Virus record (IMG/VR): IMGVR_UViG_3300017991_000064 | Location: 42,875 to 106,874 of that record | Length of the DNA stretch: 64,000 bases | DNA from: a virus | Direction: 5' to 3' (one strand) | Part shown: positions 49,146 to 58,102 of the stretch, one piece after another | How the letters are laid out: every line of letters starts with the position of its first letter | Position numbering within the stretch: the stretch's first letter is position 1 | Translations under genes and position numbers: made by a program | The notes under the pieces: model-generated | Told to the model about the DNA's origin: nothing | The model's database searches: none | What the model saw: the letters and a program-made list of their open reading frames with translations, nothing else

Positions 49146-50594
49146 TCAGGAATCGATAATCTTCCCCTTCACGAAAGCATTCGACCTAACCATGTGCTGG
49201 CCAAAGGCGGTTCCCATACCCTTCCTTGCCTTGAAGAAATCTTTGTAATCGATTTCAGTGGTGTAGAAAGGAATGTACGGAGCATAGATGAAATTCGCTT
49301 CGAGATAGTTCTCACCCTTTGCACCCATGACGAACTCATCATTCGGATAGTCCGGATTGAAGACGATCGTGTAATCCTGGTAAACACCAGAGATGTACGA
49401 ACCAGTGGGCCTTTTGGAACCCTTCGGAATCTTGGATTCGAAGTCATCCAGCGAGCGAATGATTGTATGAGCTCTCTTACCAGCCATGATGTAGTTACCA
49501 CCGGTCAGCCTGGTGTTCTTGGCAATGGTATCACTCATATCATTGAGAGTATACTTGATATCCTCAAAGTGTTCGTGCTTGCTGATACCGGTGGGTACTT
49601 CTGTGTAGAAGTTCTTCAGTCCACCGGCTGCCTGCTTACGAACCTTATCCATGAGAAGAGTATCCAGAGCCCTACGTACAATACCAGCCTGGGACTGCAT
49701 CAGAGTATTTTCAGCCGACTTACCGTGAGCTAGCTGAAGATCATAAGCAGCATCCAGCAACCAGCTTGCGCCGAGGTGGATAGTAATCGCCTGAACGATC
49801 TCGTCCCTGATGTCCAGCTTGACCTCCGGAGTCTTTTCCGGGTAGTTTTCCATATGGAATTCATAGTCAGCCAGGACCGGATTACCACCAGGAATAGCAG
49901 CACTGAAGGTAGCAGTCCAGATACCAGTGTCATAGGCAATAGTACCTGTACCATTACCAGTTAGAACACCAGCACCATTGTCAGTCAGGGTCAGTGTGTT
50001 ACCACCAGCGTCTTCAGCAGTGATAACGAGTGTTGAAGTAAATAGATCCGGAAATGCCAGCGTTCCACCATATCCAGTACCACCATCACCGGTATCGACC
50101 TGCTCATTATCAATGAGCTGTGTCGGATAGGTGTAGTCTCCGTTGTAACCGCTTTCTGGGGTTGCCAGCTTATCACCAGCAGATACACCGCCCTTATCGG
50201 TCTCAGCCAGAATGTCCAGATAGAAGATCTGAGCCTTCCTTCTTTCCATCGGCTGGACAGAGAATAGTTCTTCCGCCAGGAGGTTCGGGATAATAGCAGC
50301 AATCAGATCGAATGCCCAGTTTGCAAACTTGATGTTTGCAGAGGTTGTGGCCTCAGCAATAGGGCTTCCCATCATTTTTCTGTACAGCTGCCTCTCCAAA
50401 GCGTACCTGAAGTTCTCCATACAGTAAGCCATTGTTGCAATGGTGTTATCCTCGAGATCCCTCCCGTGCTTGGAAAAAACTTCAGCAACCGGTTCGATAT
50501 GGCGAGCGTATGCAGACTCAGCCAGACGAACACCCTGGGTAATAACGCCCCGGGCTTCCTGGATTCTTGCCATGTCTCTCTTACTTTTAGGCAT
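49146..50594 (-). CDS. Major capsid protein (gp23-like)
   Basis: A 482-residue HK97-fold capsid protein. SPIAEATTSANIKFANWAFDL, then IAAIIPNLLAEELFSVQPME and AQIFYLDIL are hallmarks of gp23-type capsid proteins. SPIAE (residue 81) fits the (L/I)xE cleavage site of gp21-type prohead protease, so the first about 81 residues may be removed at maturation. Residues about 155-250 form a strand-rich inserted domain (TLTLTDNGAG, GTGTIAYDTGIWTATF), possibly the equivalent of the gp23 insertion domain. SD is AAGGAGGAG. A hairpin terminator follows. The upstream 116-base gap may carry its promoter. Confidence 0.88.
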   Translation of the reverse strand: MPKSKRDMARIQEARGVITQGVRLAESAYARHIEPVAEVFSKHGRDLEDNTIATMAYCMENFRYALERQLYRKMMGSPIAEATTSANIKFANWAFDLIAAIIPNLLAEELFSVQPMERRKAQIFYLDILAETDKGGVSAGDKLATPESGYNGDYTYPTQLIDNEQVDTGDGGTGYGGTLAFPDLFTSTLVITAEDAGGNTLTLTDNGAGVLTGNGTGTIAYDTGIWTATFSAAIPGGNPVLADYEFHMENYPEKTPEVKLDIRDEIVQAITIHLGASWLLDAAYDLQLAHGKSAENTLMQSQAGIVRRALDTLLMDKVRKQAAGGLKNFYTEVPTGISKHEHFEDIKYTLNDMSDTIAKNTRLTGGNYIMAGKRAHTIIRSLDDFESKIPKGSKRPTGSYISGVYQDYTIVFNPDYPNDEFVMGAKGENYLEANFIYAPYIPFYTTEIDYKDFFKARKGMGTAFGQHMVRSNAFVKGKIIDS

Positions 50595-50710
50595 GTTCTA
50601 ACTCCTCCTTCTGTTGATTGTAGATTGTTTTTAGAGTTATCCAATGTTTCCAATGTAATTGAAAGTACCCCACCAGGTTACGTATCCAATTGTATATTTA
50701 ATGCATATGC
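50595..50710 (-). promoter_or_regulatory. Leader of capsid gene, possible late promoter
   Basis: A 116-base gap upstream of the capsid gene. It has an AT-rich block (TTAAATATA on the - strand near 50693-50701), a palindromic GCATATGC and a repeated ATTGGATA. The AT block is like, but not the same as, the T4-type late promoter core TATAAATA. No decisive promoter can be called. Confidence 0.25.
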
Positions 50711-51088
50711 TTAAAGCCTTCTATAGCTCCTCCTTTCATTACTTTCTTCATTTTCTGTATCTTCAATTTCTTCATCATCGCCTTCCACCTCATCAGTATC
50801 CAGCTCCTCTACTCCTTCTGGAGTTTCAGGTTCTAAGAGAGAATCCTTGATGTCATCGAGTTTGTCTGAAATGATATCAATAAATTCTTTCTCCGTGGGA
50901 TCAACTGTATCAGCTACCCCGGCTACCCAATCTCTTAGGAGATCCAAGAAATCTGGTCCTGTGATCTGAAGACCCTTGAGATGCTCCACTGCAGCTTCTA
51001 GGTCCTCAGCCGAAGCATCCTCTAAACCTACCTCTTCTGGTAACCCAAGAAGACCGTAGACTAATTCAGAAAGTTGTAGATTAACCAT
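50711..51088 (-). CDS. Acidic head-region protein, possible scaffold component
   Basis: A 125-residue very acidic protein: an N-terminal helical region (LSELVYGLLGLPEEVGLEDAS), then LKGLQITGPDFLDLLRDWV, and a C-terminal tail of Glu/Asp (about 85-115) ending NERRSYRRL. No family is recognised. It sits between the protease-scaffold fusion and the capsid gene, where T4 encodes core protein gp22. A minor scaffold or core role is plausible. GGGGGAATGAT precedes the start. Confidence 0.55.
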   Translation of the reverse strand: MVNLQLSELVYGLLGLPEEVGLEDASAEDLEAAVEHLKGLQITGPDFLDLLRDWVAGVADTVDPTEKEFIDIISDKLDDIKDSLLEPETPEGVEELDTDEVEGDDEEIEDTENEESNERRSYRRL

Positions 51089-51101
51089 CTATCATTCCCC
51101 C

Positions 51102-54100
51102 TTAGGCTCTTTTATTCTTTATCAGTTTTCCAGCCAGTCTCCCAGATTCTCCTTCATCCCTTTCTGTAAGACTCTGTTGAAGATCACCAAGAACTCTAAA
51201 CTCAGATACTGTGAAGTCCTTATCCGTTAAATCCTCAAAACCTCTGAGTTCATTGAGTTTCATTGTATGTCCTTTAGCACCCTTGTAGATTTGGAGATCC
51301 GTATTCTCTTTCACTCTTTTGCTTCTTCGTTTAAGATTCTGTTTGGTCTCCTTCAAGGTCTTCTTCCGTTTTTGTTCACGAAGCTTGAGTCTCTGTTCAA
51401 AATCTCCTAGCTTACGAAGTCTGGTTCTCATCTCCCCAATTGTTAGAGAACCCCCATTGATTCTTGCTACCTCTTTTTCCATAGCTGTGGCTCTGGAAGA
51501 ATCTACTTTCACGATTCTCGTAGCTGTCTCAATGATTCTCTTTCTGTATGATCGTTTCTTTGACTCTTCCATCTTCTTTGATTTCTCCTTCTTGTCTTTG
51601 TCAGATTCTGGTTCTTTCTCTTTTTTCTGTTTCTTCTTAGGCGGAGGCTCTTCCTCAACTTCCTCATCCTTCTTCTTATCAGTGGCCTCATTAGCATTAT
51701 TAGTAATATCAGCACGAGCCGTTTCTGGTTCAGCCTCAGGTGGTACCTTCAGGTCGGGTTCAACCGGTGTTGAAGGAATCTCAGAACCCTCTGGCGCTAC
51801 AATCATTATCACCGTTTTATCATCAGCTGGCATTACAGATGATGCAGGAGCTAGCTGTGTTTGATAACCGGGGAGTTCTGTGGCAACAGCGGTAGGGAGA
51901 ACCTCAACAGGTTTCAATTCGTTTTCATCAACCTCATCATCTGGTACCGCTATAATTGCACAGGCATCGTTTTCCATCATTGCAGATGTAATGATCCTAT
52001 ACCCGTTCTTACGGAATGCTGATTCCAACATATCCTTGGATTCTGAGAATAATGATCTCTGTGATGTACTACCTAGTACTAGGTTCACATCTTTTTTAAG
52101 GAACCAGGTATTAAATAATACTAATCCCACCGCCCCATCAACATTATAAGTCTCATTCATTAAGAGGGTAACTACCGGCACCTTTTCCCCAGAGTCAAGC
52201 CTGGGCTGGATTGAAGGAATCTTTTTCTGCATCTCTTTAGCAATAGGAGGAAAACCAACCATAGCATAATCGTAAGATGATACTCTACCTGTAGACTCCT
52301 CTACGAGTTCAAGGAGGTCAGAGTATTCTTTCTGCAGATAAGCATGTATCTGAGCCCCCAGAGATTTTACATCCGGGTCGGTTGTTATCTCATAGGTCCA
52401 TTTCTCCCTGGCGTACTTAGTTGGTTTCAAACTGAACTTTGATGAAACATCTTTGAACATCTCATCCAATTTTAGAAGATATTGTTTTAGATCATCACCT
52501 GGTAGATCATCCTCATGAACTTTCTTCTTCGGGAGTTGATCATTGGTATAGGCAATGTCGGCTGATGTGGTGGCCTCGTCCGTATGGGTTTCCTCATCCT
52601 GCTCCTCAATACTATCACCAAAGAAATTACCAACCTCTTTCTCATCATCCATACCGTAATCCTCAATCCAGTCAACTACGGTATCCTGCGTATCTTTCAT
52701 CACCTTCTCTTCCTGTCTTTCAATTGCTTGTTCATCCTGAAAGACCATAGCATCAGGATACTCTGGAGACCAACCTGATCCTGTCCAGAACTCATCATTG
52801 TCCTTACGAACCAGGACAATTTCGCGGGCCTCCGGTATTTTCTTTTTATTCTCTAGGATCACGGTTCCAACCTCCCCCACTAATTCGTGGAACTTTAGAA
52901 GATAGCTCTCCTTCACCTCGAAGTCCTTTAGCATCTCTTTTATAGAGTTCCATACCTTATTTGAAATTCTAGTAGTTCCTCTTTCATCAACAGACTCCTC
53001 CATCATCTTCTTCACAAACTCACTGACAGATTCGTCAATCTTCTTCTTTTGAGCATCAGTGGGAGTAATGTTCTGTTCCCTCAAAACTGAATTAACCATC
53101 GTTCCCATAAGAGAACTGGTTCGATCAGACTTACCCTCTCGAATTGCACGAGTGATATCCCAGAAGAAAGAATCCTCCACCGATGCACTCTCCCCCACCT
53201 TCTTTGAAAGGAGTTGTACCATCTTGAATGGGGACTGATTGGTTTCCTTCTGATCATTAATTTCCAGGATACAATCTTTGCCCTTCATCCTAATCAAACC
53301 ACGAGGAGATGTTTCTTCATTCACATACACCTGGAATGTATCTTTCGTGGTTTCATTCAAAGGACGAAAGTGAAGTTTCTGATTGATTTCCTTGGCCTCA
53401 TCCATCATATCAGAAAAGATCTCGTGCAGGAATCCATTCCGCTTATCAACCTTCACAGCATTCTTATTATTCAACTCAAACAAGGGAACTCCACTGAAAC
53501 CATGATTGCTTTCTATCCTTTCCATGATCTCTGTAACTTCTGGTGTGGCCTTCTTAAATGAGGGATCGATTACAACATCCCAGGTCAAACATTTGTAGGC
53601 CTCTGGGGTAACTCGACCATCAGATTCAACATCCCCACAACCTCTGGCAGAAACTCCTACCGGAACACCGAGTTGGAGAAGAGCATGAATATCATAACCA
53701 TCTCTTGTCTTCGGGATAAGAAGTTCACCAAGGATCTGCTCCTGTACTCTATCAAAATCAAGATTAGTGATAACCCCACCAACGTGACGAATGGAGGTAT
53801 TAAGGTCCTCTTCAGGATGATCCGCTTGTGCCAGTAGACCTCTAACGGGGAGTCTCTCTAGGATATCGGGATCATTCTTGATATCTTCCTTTATCTGCAT
53901 AGGATACCACCGATCATTCTGGTTCCTATTCTTCTCTTCAAATTCCATAAAGATACCTTCCATTTTTGCAAGGTAAGGTTTATCCCAATTCTGGACATTG
54001 TGATCCGCCGACTCAACAATCCTAAACTTATGAAACTGAGATAGCTCTTCTTTGATGCCTAGCATCTTTTTCGTCAAACCCACAACGAAGGCCCAGAAGT

Positions 54101-54227
54101 TATCTATCTTCGTCCCTTCCTTCTCTTTCTCCTTTGCAACCTCTTTTGCCTTATCCCAGGTATCCTCCGCTTTGGCTAAGGTTACCCCTGCATCCTTTGC
54201 AAGTGATTTCAGAACAGCTGCCGGCAT
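51102..54227 (-). CDS. Prohead protease (gp21/S80-like) fused to long scaffold-like region
   Basis: A 1041-residue protein. An N-terminal helical motif (VLKSLAKDAGVTLAKAEDTW, then FWAFVVGLTKKML, about 5-57) is followed by the protease domain (about 65-240). That domain has RNQNDRWYPM, GLLAQADHPEE (catalytic H137), then GGVITNLDFD, GELLIPKTRDG and GVPVGVSARGCGDVE (catalytic S193), and WDVVIDPSF. This is the S80 family that cleaves capsid and core proteins in prohead maturation. The remaining 800 residues include a structured region (to about 720), a Pro/Glu/Lys-rich disordered stretch (about 760-880) and basic coiled coils, resembling an assembly scaffold. Fusion of protease with scaffold is unusual compared to T4, where gp21 and gp22 are separate. 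Confidence 0.82.
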   Translation of the reverse strand: MPAAVLKSLAKDAGVTLAKAEDTWDKAKEVAKEKEKEGTKIDNFWAFVVGLTKKMLGIKEELSQFHKFRIVESADHNVQNWDKPYLAKMEGIFMEFEEKNRNQNDRWYPMQIKEDIKNDPDILERLPVRGLLAQADHPEEDLNTSIRHVGGVITNLDFDRVQEQILGELLIPKTRDGYDIHALLQLGVPVGVSARGCGDVESDGRVTPEAYKCLTWDVVIDPSFKKATPEVTEIMERIESNHGFSGVPLFELNNKNAVKVDKRNGFLHEIFSDMMDEAKEINQKLHFRPLNETTKDTFQVYVNEETSPRGLIRMKGKDCILEINDQKETNQSPFKMVQLLSKKVGESASVEDSFFWDITRAIREGKSDRTSSLMGTMVNSVLREQNITPTDAQKKKIDESVSEFVKKMMEESVDERGTTRISNKVWNSIKEMLKDFEVKESYLLKFHELVGEVGTVILENKKKIPEAREIVLVRKDNDEFWTGSGWSPEYPDAMVFQDEQAIERQEEKVMKDTQDTVVDWIEDYGMDDEKEVGNFFGDSIEEQDEETHTDEATTSADIAYTNDQLPKKKVHEDDLPGDDLKQYLLKLDEMFKDVSSKFSLKPTKYAREKWTYEITTDPDVKSLGAQIHAYLQKEYSDLLELVEESTGRVSSYDYAMVGFPPIAKEMQKKIPSIQPRLDSGEKVPVVTLLMNETYNVDGAVGLVLFNTWFLKKDVNLVLGSTSQRSLFSESKDMLESAFRKNGYRIITSAMMENDACAIIAVPDDEVDENELKPVEVLPTAVATELPGYQTQLAPASSVMPADDKTVIMIVAPEGSEIPSTPVEPDLKVPPEAEPETARADITNNANEATDKKKDEEVEEEPPPKKKQKKEKEPESDKDKKEKSKKMEESKKRSYRKRIIETATRIVKVDSSRATAMEKEVARINGGSLTIGEMRTRLRKLGDFEQRLKLREQKRKKTLKETKQNLKRRSKRVKENTDLQIYKGAKGHTMKLNELRGFEDLTDKDFTVSEFRVLGDLQQSLTERDEGESGRLAGKLIKNKRA

Positions 54228-54239
54228 CTTTCCTCCTTA

Positions 54240-56951
54240 TTATTTACAAAAAATTGAATCTGCAATGCTACCAGAATTTTGGATGATGGAATCATTTGAT
54301 GTTCTTCGTCTAGAGTGAGTTCCAGCACCATTCATCCCTCTCTTCTCTGTTATAAAATCAACACGATTGTGTCGTAATCTCCTTGATCTTTTCCTAAGGT
54401 TCTCTTTCAATGAGGATCCCAACTTAACCTTCTTAATCACCATATTAAACTCTTTTATTTCTAACATATCCCCAATCTTCTCTAACCAAGAAACCATAGG
54501 CTCCATATCGATATATTTATTAACCCAATCCCACTTCCCAAATTTAAGGTCCCTATAAACTTTCCTTAGAACAGCATCATCATTCTCGTTGTAAAGAGCA
54601 TCAGATTCATCAAAATACCACGTACCTTTACGATAGATTGCTGTTCCAGAAATTAAAGTGGGATCTTCGTAATCATCATATGGTAAACCATCTTCTTCTG
54701 CAATACTACCCCAAATGTCCCTATGGAGTATATATGCCGGAAATACATATAAATTCTTTTTATTCCCATCAGCAACGAACCTTAGATACACGTCCTTTTG
54801 TAGCTTATATCCCCCAGCCTCAAACATTTCTTTTTTCGTAGGATTCTTAAATACCTCTGTATACCTACCTGTAACATCCCCCCCAAATGCAAATTCCTCA
54901 TGTACCCCTACCCGTAATGACTCTGAAGTAGTACTTGTATCATATACTCCCATTTTACTCCAAAAATCATTAAGAGAGTGATAGCCACTTCTCAGTAGGT
55001 AAGCCTCTAGACTATCCTCTTCCTTAGACGAGAGGGCATTGGGATTTAGTCCAATAGCTTCCTCAACTTTCTCTTCTATCTGATTTAGAAAATCCTCATA
55101 TTCCTTCGTAGCAAAATTATACGGATTATCTAAAAAGTCTTTCGGTAATCCGAAATCCTCAGGATTCATATCCTCATTACTCAGGAGAAAGTGTATTATG
55201 CTTACGGTCCTCCGTCGTATCACTTCCTCCTCTTTCTTAGTTTGATCTTCAGCTTTTCTTCGCCTCTCAATAAACTCTTTATGCATCAGATCCCTAATAT
55301 CCTCTGGGGGTCTATTAAACTCTGGGACCACTAACCCAAGAGGGGGGGATCTAACCTCATCATGCATGAGTTCGTCCTCAAACATTTCTGTAATGGCTAC
55401 CCCGTATTTGTCTGATATCCAATGCCAGTCGGTCTGAAGAAGTTTATTTAAGTGGCTTATCGGCCATTCAGCCTCCCACCCTACACCGGGCATCACCATT
55501 CTTTGGTTACTAAATTCAGACCTCCCCGGAATAATAATAAGAGCAATATGCTTAGGACTTGTTGGCTTGTATAGTATATCAAGATCCTTCTCGCTAATAT
55601 ACCCCTCCTCCTCAGCTACATGAGGCCAAACATCAGTATGGTTAGCAAGATCGCTATTGAAGATATAAAGATCTTTCTTACCACCCTTATTCCTAGCAAT
55701 CATCTTAGCCTCCCCATATTTGGCCGACTTGATGACATCCAGAAACTCTTTGCTTGAAGGGTTTTTGAAAACCTCCACAGTTTGATCCTTACCGCTAAAA
55801 TGGTGATTAAAACTAATTAGCCATTTCTCATTTAGTTTCTGTTCAGTAACCTGATCCATAACATTCGTTTTATGTTTAGGTTCTTTCCGTTTAGGTTGTC
55901 GGAACATAACTGTTGAACTCCCACTAGTTGTTGTTCTAGGTTTCTCTGATCTCGCTACAACGATACCATCCTTTCTAACAACAATAGAACCCAACCTATT
56001 GCTCTCAGGATGCAGATTAAAGTCTATCTCATAGTCATCACCTAATTGGAGATAACCGAAATTCTCTTTCTTAAATAGACTCCTTAATGTTTCAACGTCT
56101 TTTCTACGTGTTGCTGAAATGATCTGTTTTTGAATCTGTTCATCCTTCGGTTTTAGAAAAACCGTATCAGCAATACCCTTCTTATCAAACTCATACTGAA
56201 CAATCTTTCTAGCTTTGTCGTCATCCCATTCATCCATATCAAGATCAAACCAGGGAAGATCCTTTCCAAGAATAACAGAACTGAATAGGAACTTAGCGGG
56301 AGCAATCTTAATGTTCACATCCACTCCGTTATCCAGTAGATCAGACCAGGCATCCCCTATGGTTCTGAAATCCCAAACTGCTCCGGTTTTCTCATTCATA
56401 TCATAGTCTAGACCTACAAGATCAAAACCTCGAAGTAACCATTTCTCAAAATCTTTTCCCTTACGACCCGGATCAGCAAGTTCATTCATTTCCTGCTCAA
56501 TCACTAAATGATCATCGATAAACGCCCTTAGGTCCACGTAGAGTTGTAACCAATTCCACTCACCATCCAGATAAGGTTCCATCATCTTTGCTAACTCATC
56601 GTGGTCATCAAGAAGATCTCGCCAATTACTTATTTCAACAACCTTCCAGTGTCTAAGATTGGTTGGTTTAGCGATACCAGTAATCATCACTGCTGGATTA
56701 TAGAAAGTATCATCAAAATTCCGACCTTCCTCCTTACAGATAATTTTCCACATCTCGTTGTGAATCATATCAGTGGTAGCAATGAATACCTGCTTTGTGG
56801 GAAGATAAGCAATGAACCTTAGGCCCTCTTCTGTGGTCTTATAGGCCTCCATCCTCTCTTTATTATTAGGATTCACAAAGATCTCAGCGTATGGTCTAGT
56901 ACCCTGAGCCTCTACTCCTTGATAAAATTCCTCATTCAATTTTAATTTCAT
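54240..56951 (-). CDS. Three-copy E(V/I)FKNP-domain protein
   Basis: A 903-residue protein of unknown function with three related domains. Each has (L/V)xE(E/K)(F/W), then a strand E(I/V)F(V/K)NPxxKE (near residues 22, 395 and 702), later (R/K)(F/M)IA, (L/V)Y(I/V)F or VFIATTD, an H...(W/M) helix and (E/A)EEG. Each ends about 130 residues later with W.W. A fourth copy is the gene at 57042. Similar single-domain proteins occur in large phages but no function is known to me. Between copies are acidic and helical linkers. Position next to protease and capsid genes suggests a prohead-internal or core protein. Repeat copy D lies in its leader in antisense direction, overlapping its AGGGGA SD. Confidence 0.7.
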   Translation of the reverse strand: MKLKLNEEFYQGVEAQGTRPYAEIFVNPNNKERMEAYKTTEEGLRFIAYLPTKQVFIATTDMIHNEMWKIICKEEGRNFDDTFYNPAVMITGIAKPTNLRHWKVVEISNWRDLLDDHDELAKMMEPYLDGEWNWLQLYVDLRAFIDDHLVIEQEMNELADPGRKGKDFEKWLLRGFDLVGLDYDMNEKTGAVWDFRTIGDAWSDLLDNGVDVNIKIAPAKFLFSSVILGKDLPWFDLDMDEWDDDKARKIVQYEFDKKGIADTVFLKPKDEQIQKQIISATRRKDVETLRSLFKKENFGYLQLGDDYEIDFNLHPESNRLGSIVVRKDGIVVARSEKPRTTTSGSSTVMFRQPKRKEPKHKTNVMDQVTEQKLNEKWLISFNHHFSGKDQTVEVFKNPSSKEFLDVIKSAKYGEAKMIARNKGGKKDLYIFNSDLANHTDVWPHVAEEEGYISEKDLDILYKPTSPKHIALIIIPGRSEFSNQRMVMPGVGWEAEWPISHLNKLLQTDWHWISDKYGVAITEMFEDELMHDEVRSPPLGLVVPEFNRPPEDIRDLMHKEFIERRRKAEDQTKKEEEVIRRRTVSIIHFLLSNEDMNPEDFGLPKDFLDNPYNFATKEYEDFLNQIEEKVEEAIGLNPNALSSKEEDSLEAYLLRSGYHSLNDFWSKMGVYDTSTTSESLRVGVHEEFAFGGDVTGRYTEVFKNPTKKEMFEAGGYKLQKDVYLRFVADGNKKNLYVFPAYILHRDIWGSIAEEDGLPYDDYEDPTLISGTAIYRKGTWYFDESDALYNENDDAVLRKVYRDLKFGKWDWVNKYIDMEPMVSWLEKIGDMLEIKEFNMVIKKVKLGSSLKENLRKRSRRLRHNRVDFITEKRGMNGAGTHSRRRTSNDSIIQNSGSIADSIFCK

Positions 56952-56963
56952 TTTATTCCCCTG

Positions 56964-57041
56964 TGCCAGGATGATTCTTTGGTACCCCTATTGAATTTGT
57001 TTGTCATCATAGTAGATTCCCTAAGGTTCAAATCTCACCGG
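56964..57041 (+). repeat. Dispersed intergenic repeat, copy D
   Basis: Matches copy A over about 78 bases: TGCCAGGATGA, TTTGGTACC, CTATTGAATTTGTTTG, ATAGTAGA and AAATCTCA are shared. It points along the + strand although both flanking genes are on the - strand. It fills the gap between the stop of the gene at 57042 and the SD of the three-domain gene. Confidence 0.85.
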
Positions 57042-58085
57042 TTACTTATTTCTGATCAGTGATTCAGAGAGAGTCCCTGAATTTGACTCATTGGCAAAAC
57101 TCTCCATGGGTTCCTCATCAACAATTATAATATTCTTGCTAATAAGATCCACAACAATCTTACTTACCGAATCGCCGTAGGCTTCCTTGAATTGACTACT
57201 CTGAGAATCCTCCATACCAGCCATCACTAGAGTTGATACTAGGGATTGAGCCTCCTGCTCAATGTCAGAGATGAGGTCAGCTAGTGACTCTGGGATATCA
57301 TCAATGATTGAGAGTTTGGTATCATAACGTAGGAAATCATTCGCTACGTTGAAGAGAGATTTCAAATACCTACCGATTAAACCTAGCGCCTGCTTCTTTA
57401 TTGTCTCTTTGTTATCGTTACCATGTTGAGTACGATATAGTTCCTCGATGTCATCACCAGCATCTTCTGCTAATGATTGCATATCGGGATCGTTCATCAC
57501 TCTCTTGTAGAGAGCGTTGTATTCTTCTTCGATCATGGGGAAGTCAATGGATTCCTGTTCATTCACTCTATTCCAGGATTCACCAACCTGTTTGAAGATT
57601 GTATCCAACTCTTCTGCTTCCTTACCATATTCATCCAGTTTCTCTGTCCAAATATCCATAAACAGCTTATGAACATCCAGATACTTGTTTACCCAGTCCC
57701 AACCTTTCTTAACAAACTCGATGAATTCTTCTGGAGACATTTCATAGAGGTGATCAGATTCGACTGCTTCCCATTTATTCCCGAATTTTACAGCAATACC
57801 AGGGAACATGTTAGGTCCATAGACATTGTTACCCTCGGTACTTGAAAGCCCCTCTTCCCCGGCTATCTCTTTCCAGGCATGAGTATGTAGTTCGTCCTCA
57901 GCCCCGAATGCATAAAGATCCTCATTGGGTGTAACAGCAATGAACCGAATTGTTTTCTCAGAACCACCAGCATCGGTCAATTCCTTACTCGTTGGATTCT
58001 TGAAAATCTCAACATATGATCTGCCAGACATCCCACCTTGGTATCCAGTAAGAAATTCTTCTGTTAGTTTCCTTTTCAGTCTCAT
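57042..58085 (-). CDS. Single-copy E(V/I)FKNP-domain protein
   Basis: A 347-residue paralog of the domains in the 54240 gene: RKLTEEFLTGYQGG, SYVEIFKNPTSKELTDAGG, IRFIAVTPNEDLYAFGAEDE, HAWKEIAGEEG, then W.AVESDHLYE and GWDWVNKYLDVHKLF. The C-terminal half (about 180-347) is acidic and helical and not shared. Its N-terminal sequence K.L.EEF..G is like that of the 54240 protein, which could be a common targeting tag. It is likely part of the capsid interior (inference from neighbours). Confidence 0.68.
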   Translation of the reverse strand: MRLKRKLTEEFLTGYQGGMSGRSYVEIFKNPTSKELTDAGGSEKTIRFIAVTPNEDLYAFGAEDELHTHAWKEIAGEEGLSSTEGNNVYGPNMFPGIAVKFGNKWEAVESDHLYEMSPEEFIEFVKKGWDWVNKYLDVHKLFMDIWTEKLDEYGKEAEELDTIFKQVGESWNRVNEQESIDFPMIEEEYNALYKRVMNDPDMQSLAEDAGDDIEELYRTQHGNDNKETIKKQALGLIGRYLKSLFNVANDFLRYDTKLSIIDDIPESLADLISDIEQEAQSLVSTLVMAGMEDSQSSQFKEAYGDSVSKIVVDLISKNIIIVDEEPMESFANESNSGTLSESLIRNK

Positions 58086-58102
58086 TGCTTTCTCTTTCTC
58101 CT

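Noticed and set aside
49194-49733. 179-residue + strand reading frame antisense to the capsid gene
   Set aside because: It is a shadow of the highly biased capsid codons; all genes from 12046 to 64000 are on the - strand.
56964-57041. tRNA-like sequence in repeat copy D (GGTTCAAATC resembles a T-loop)
   Set aside because: Flanking bases cannot form a five-base-pair T stem, no acceptor stem or D arm is found, and the related copies lack the motif.
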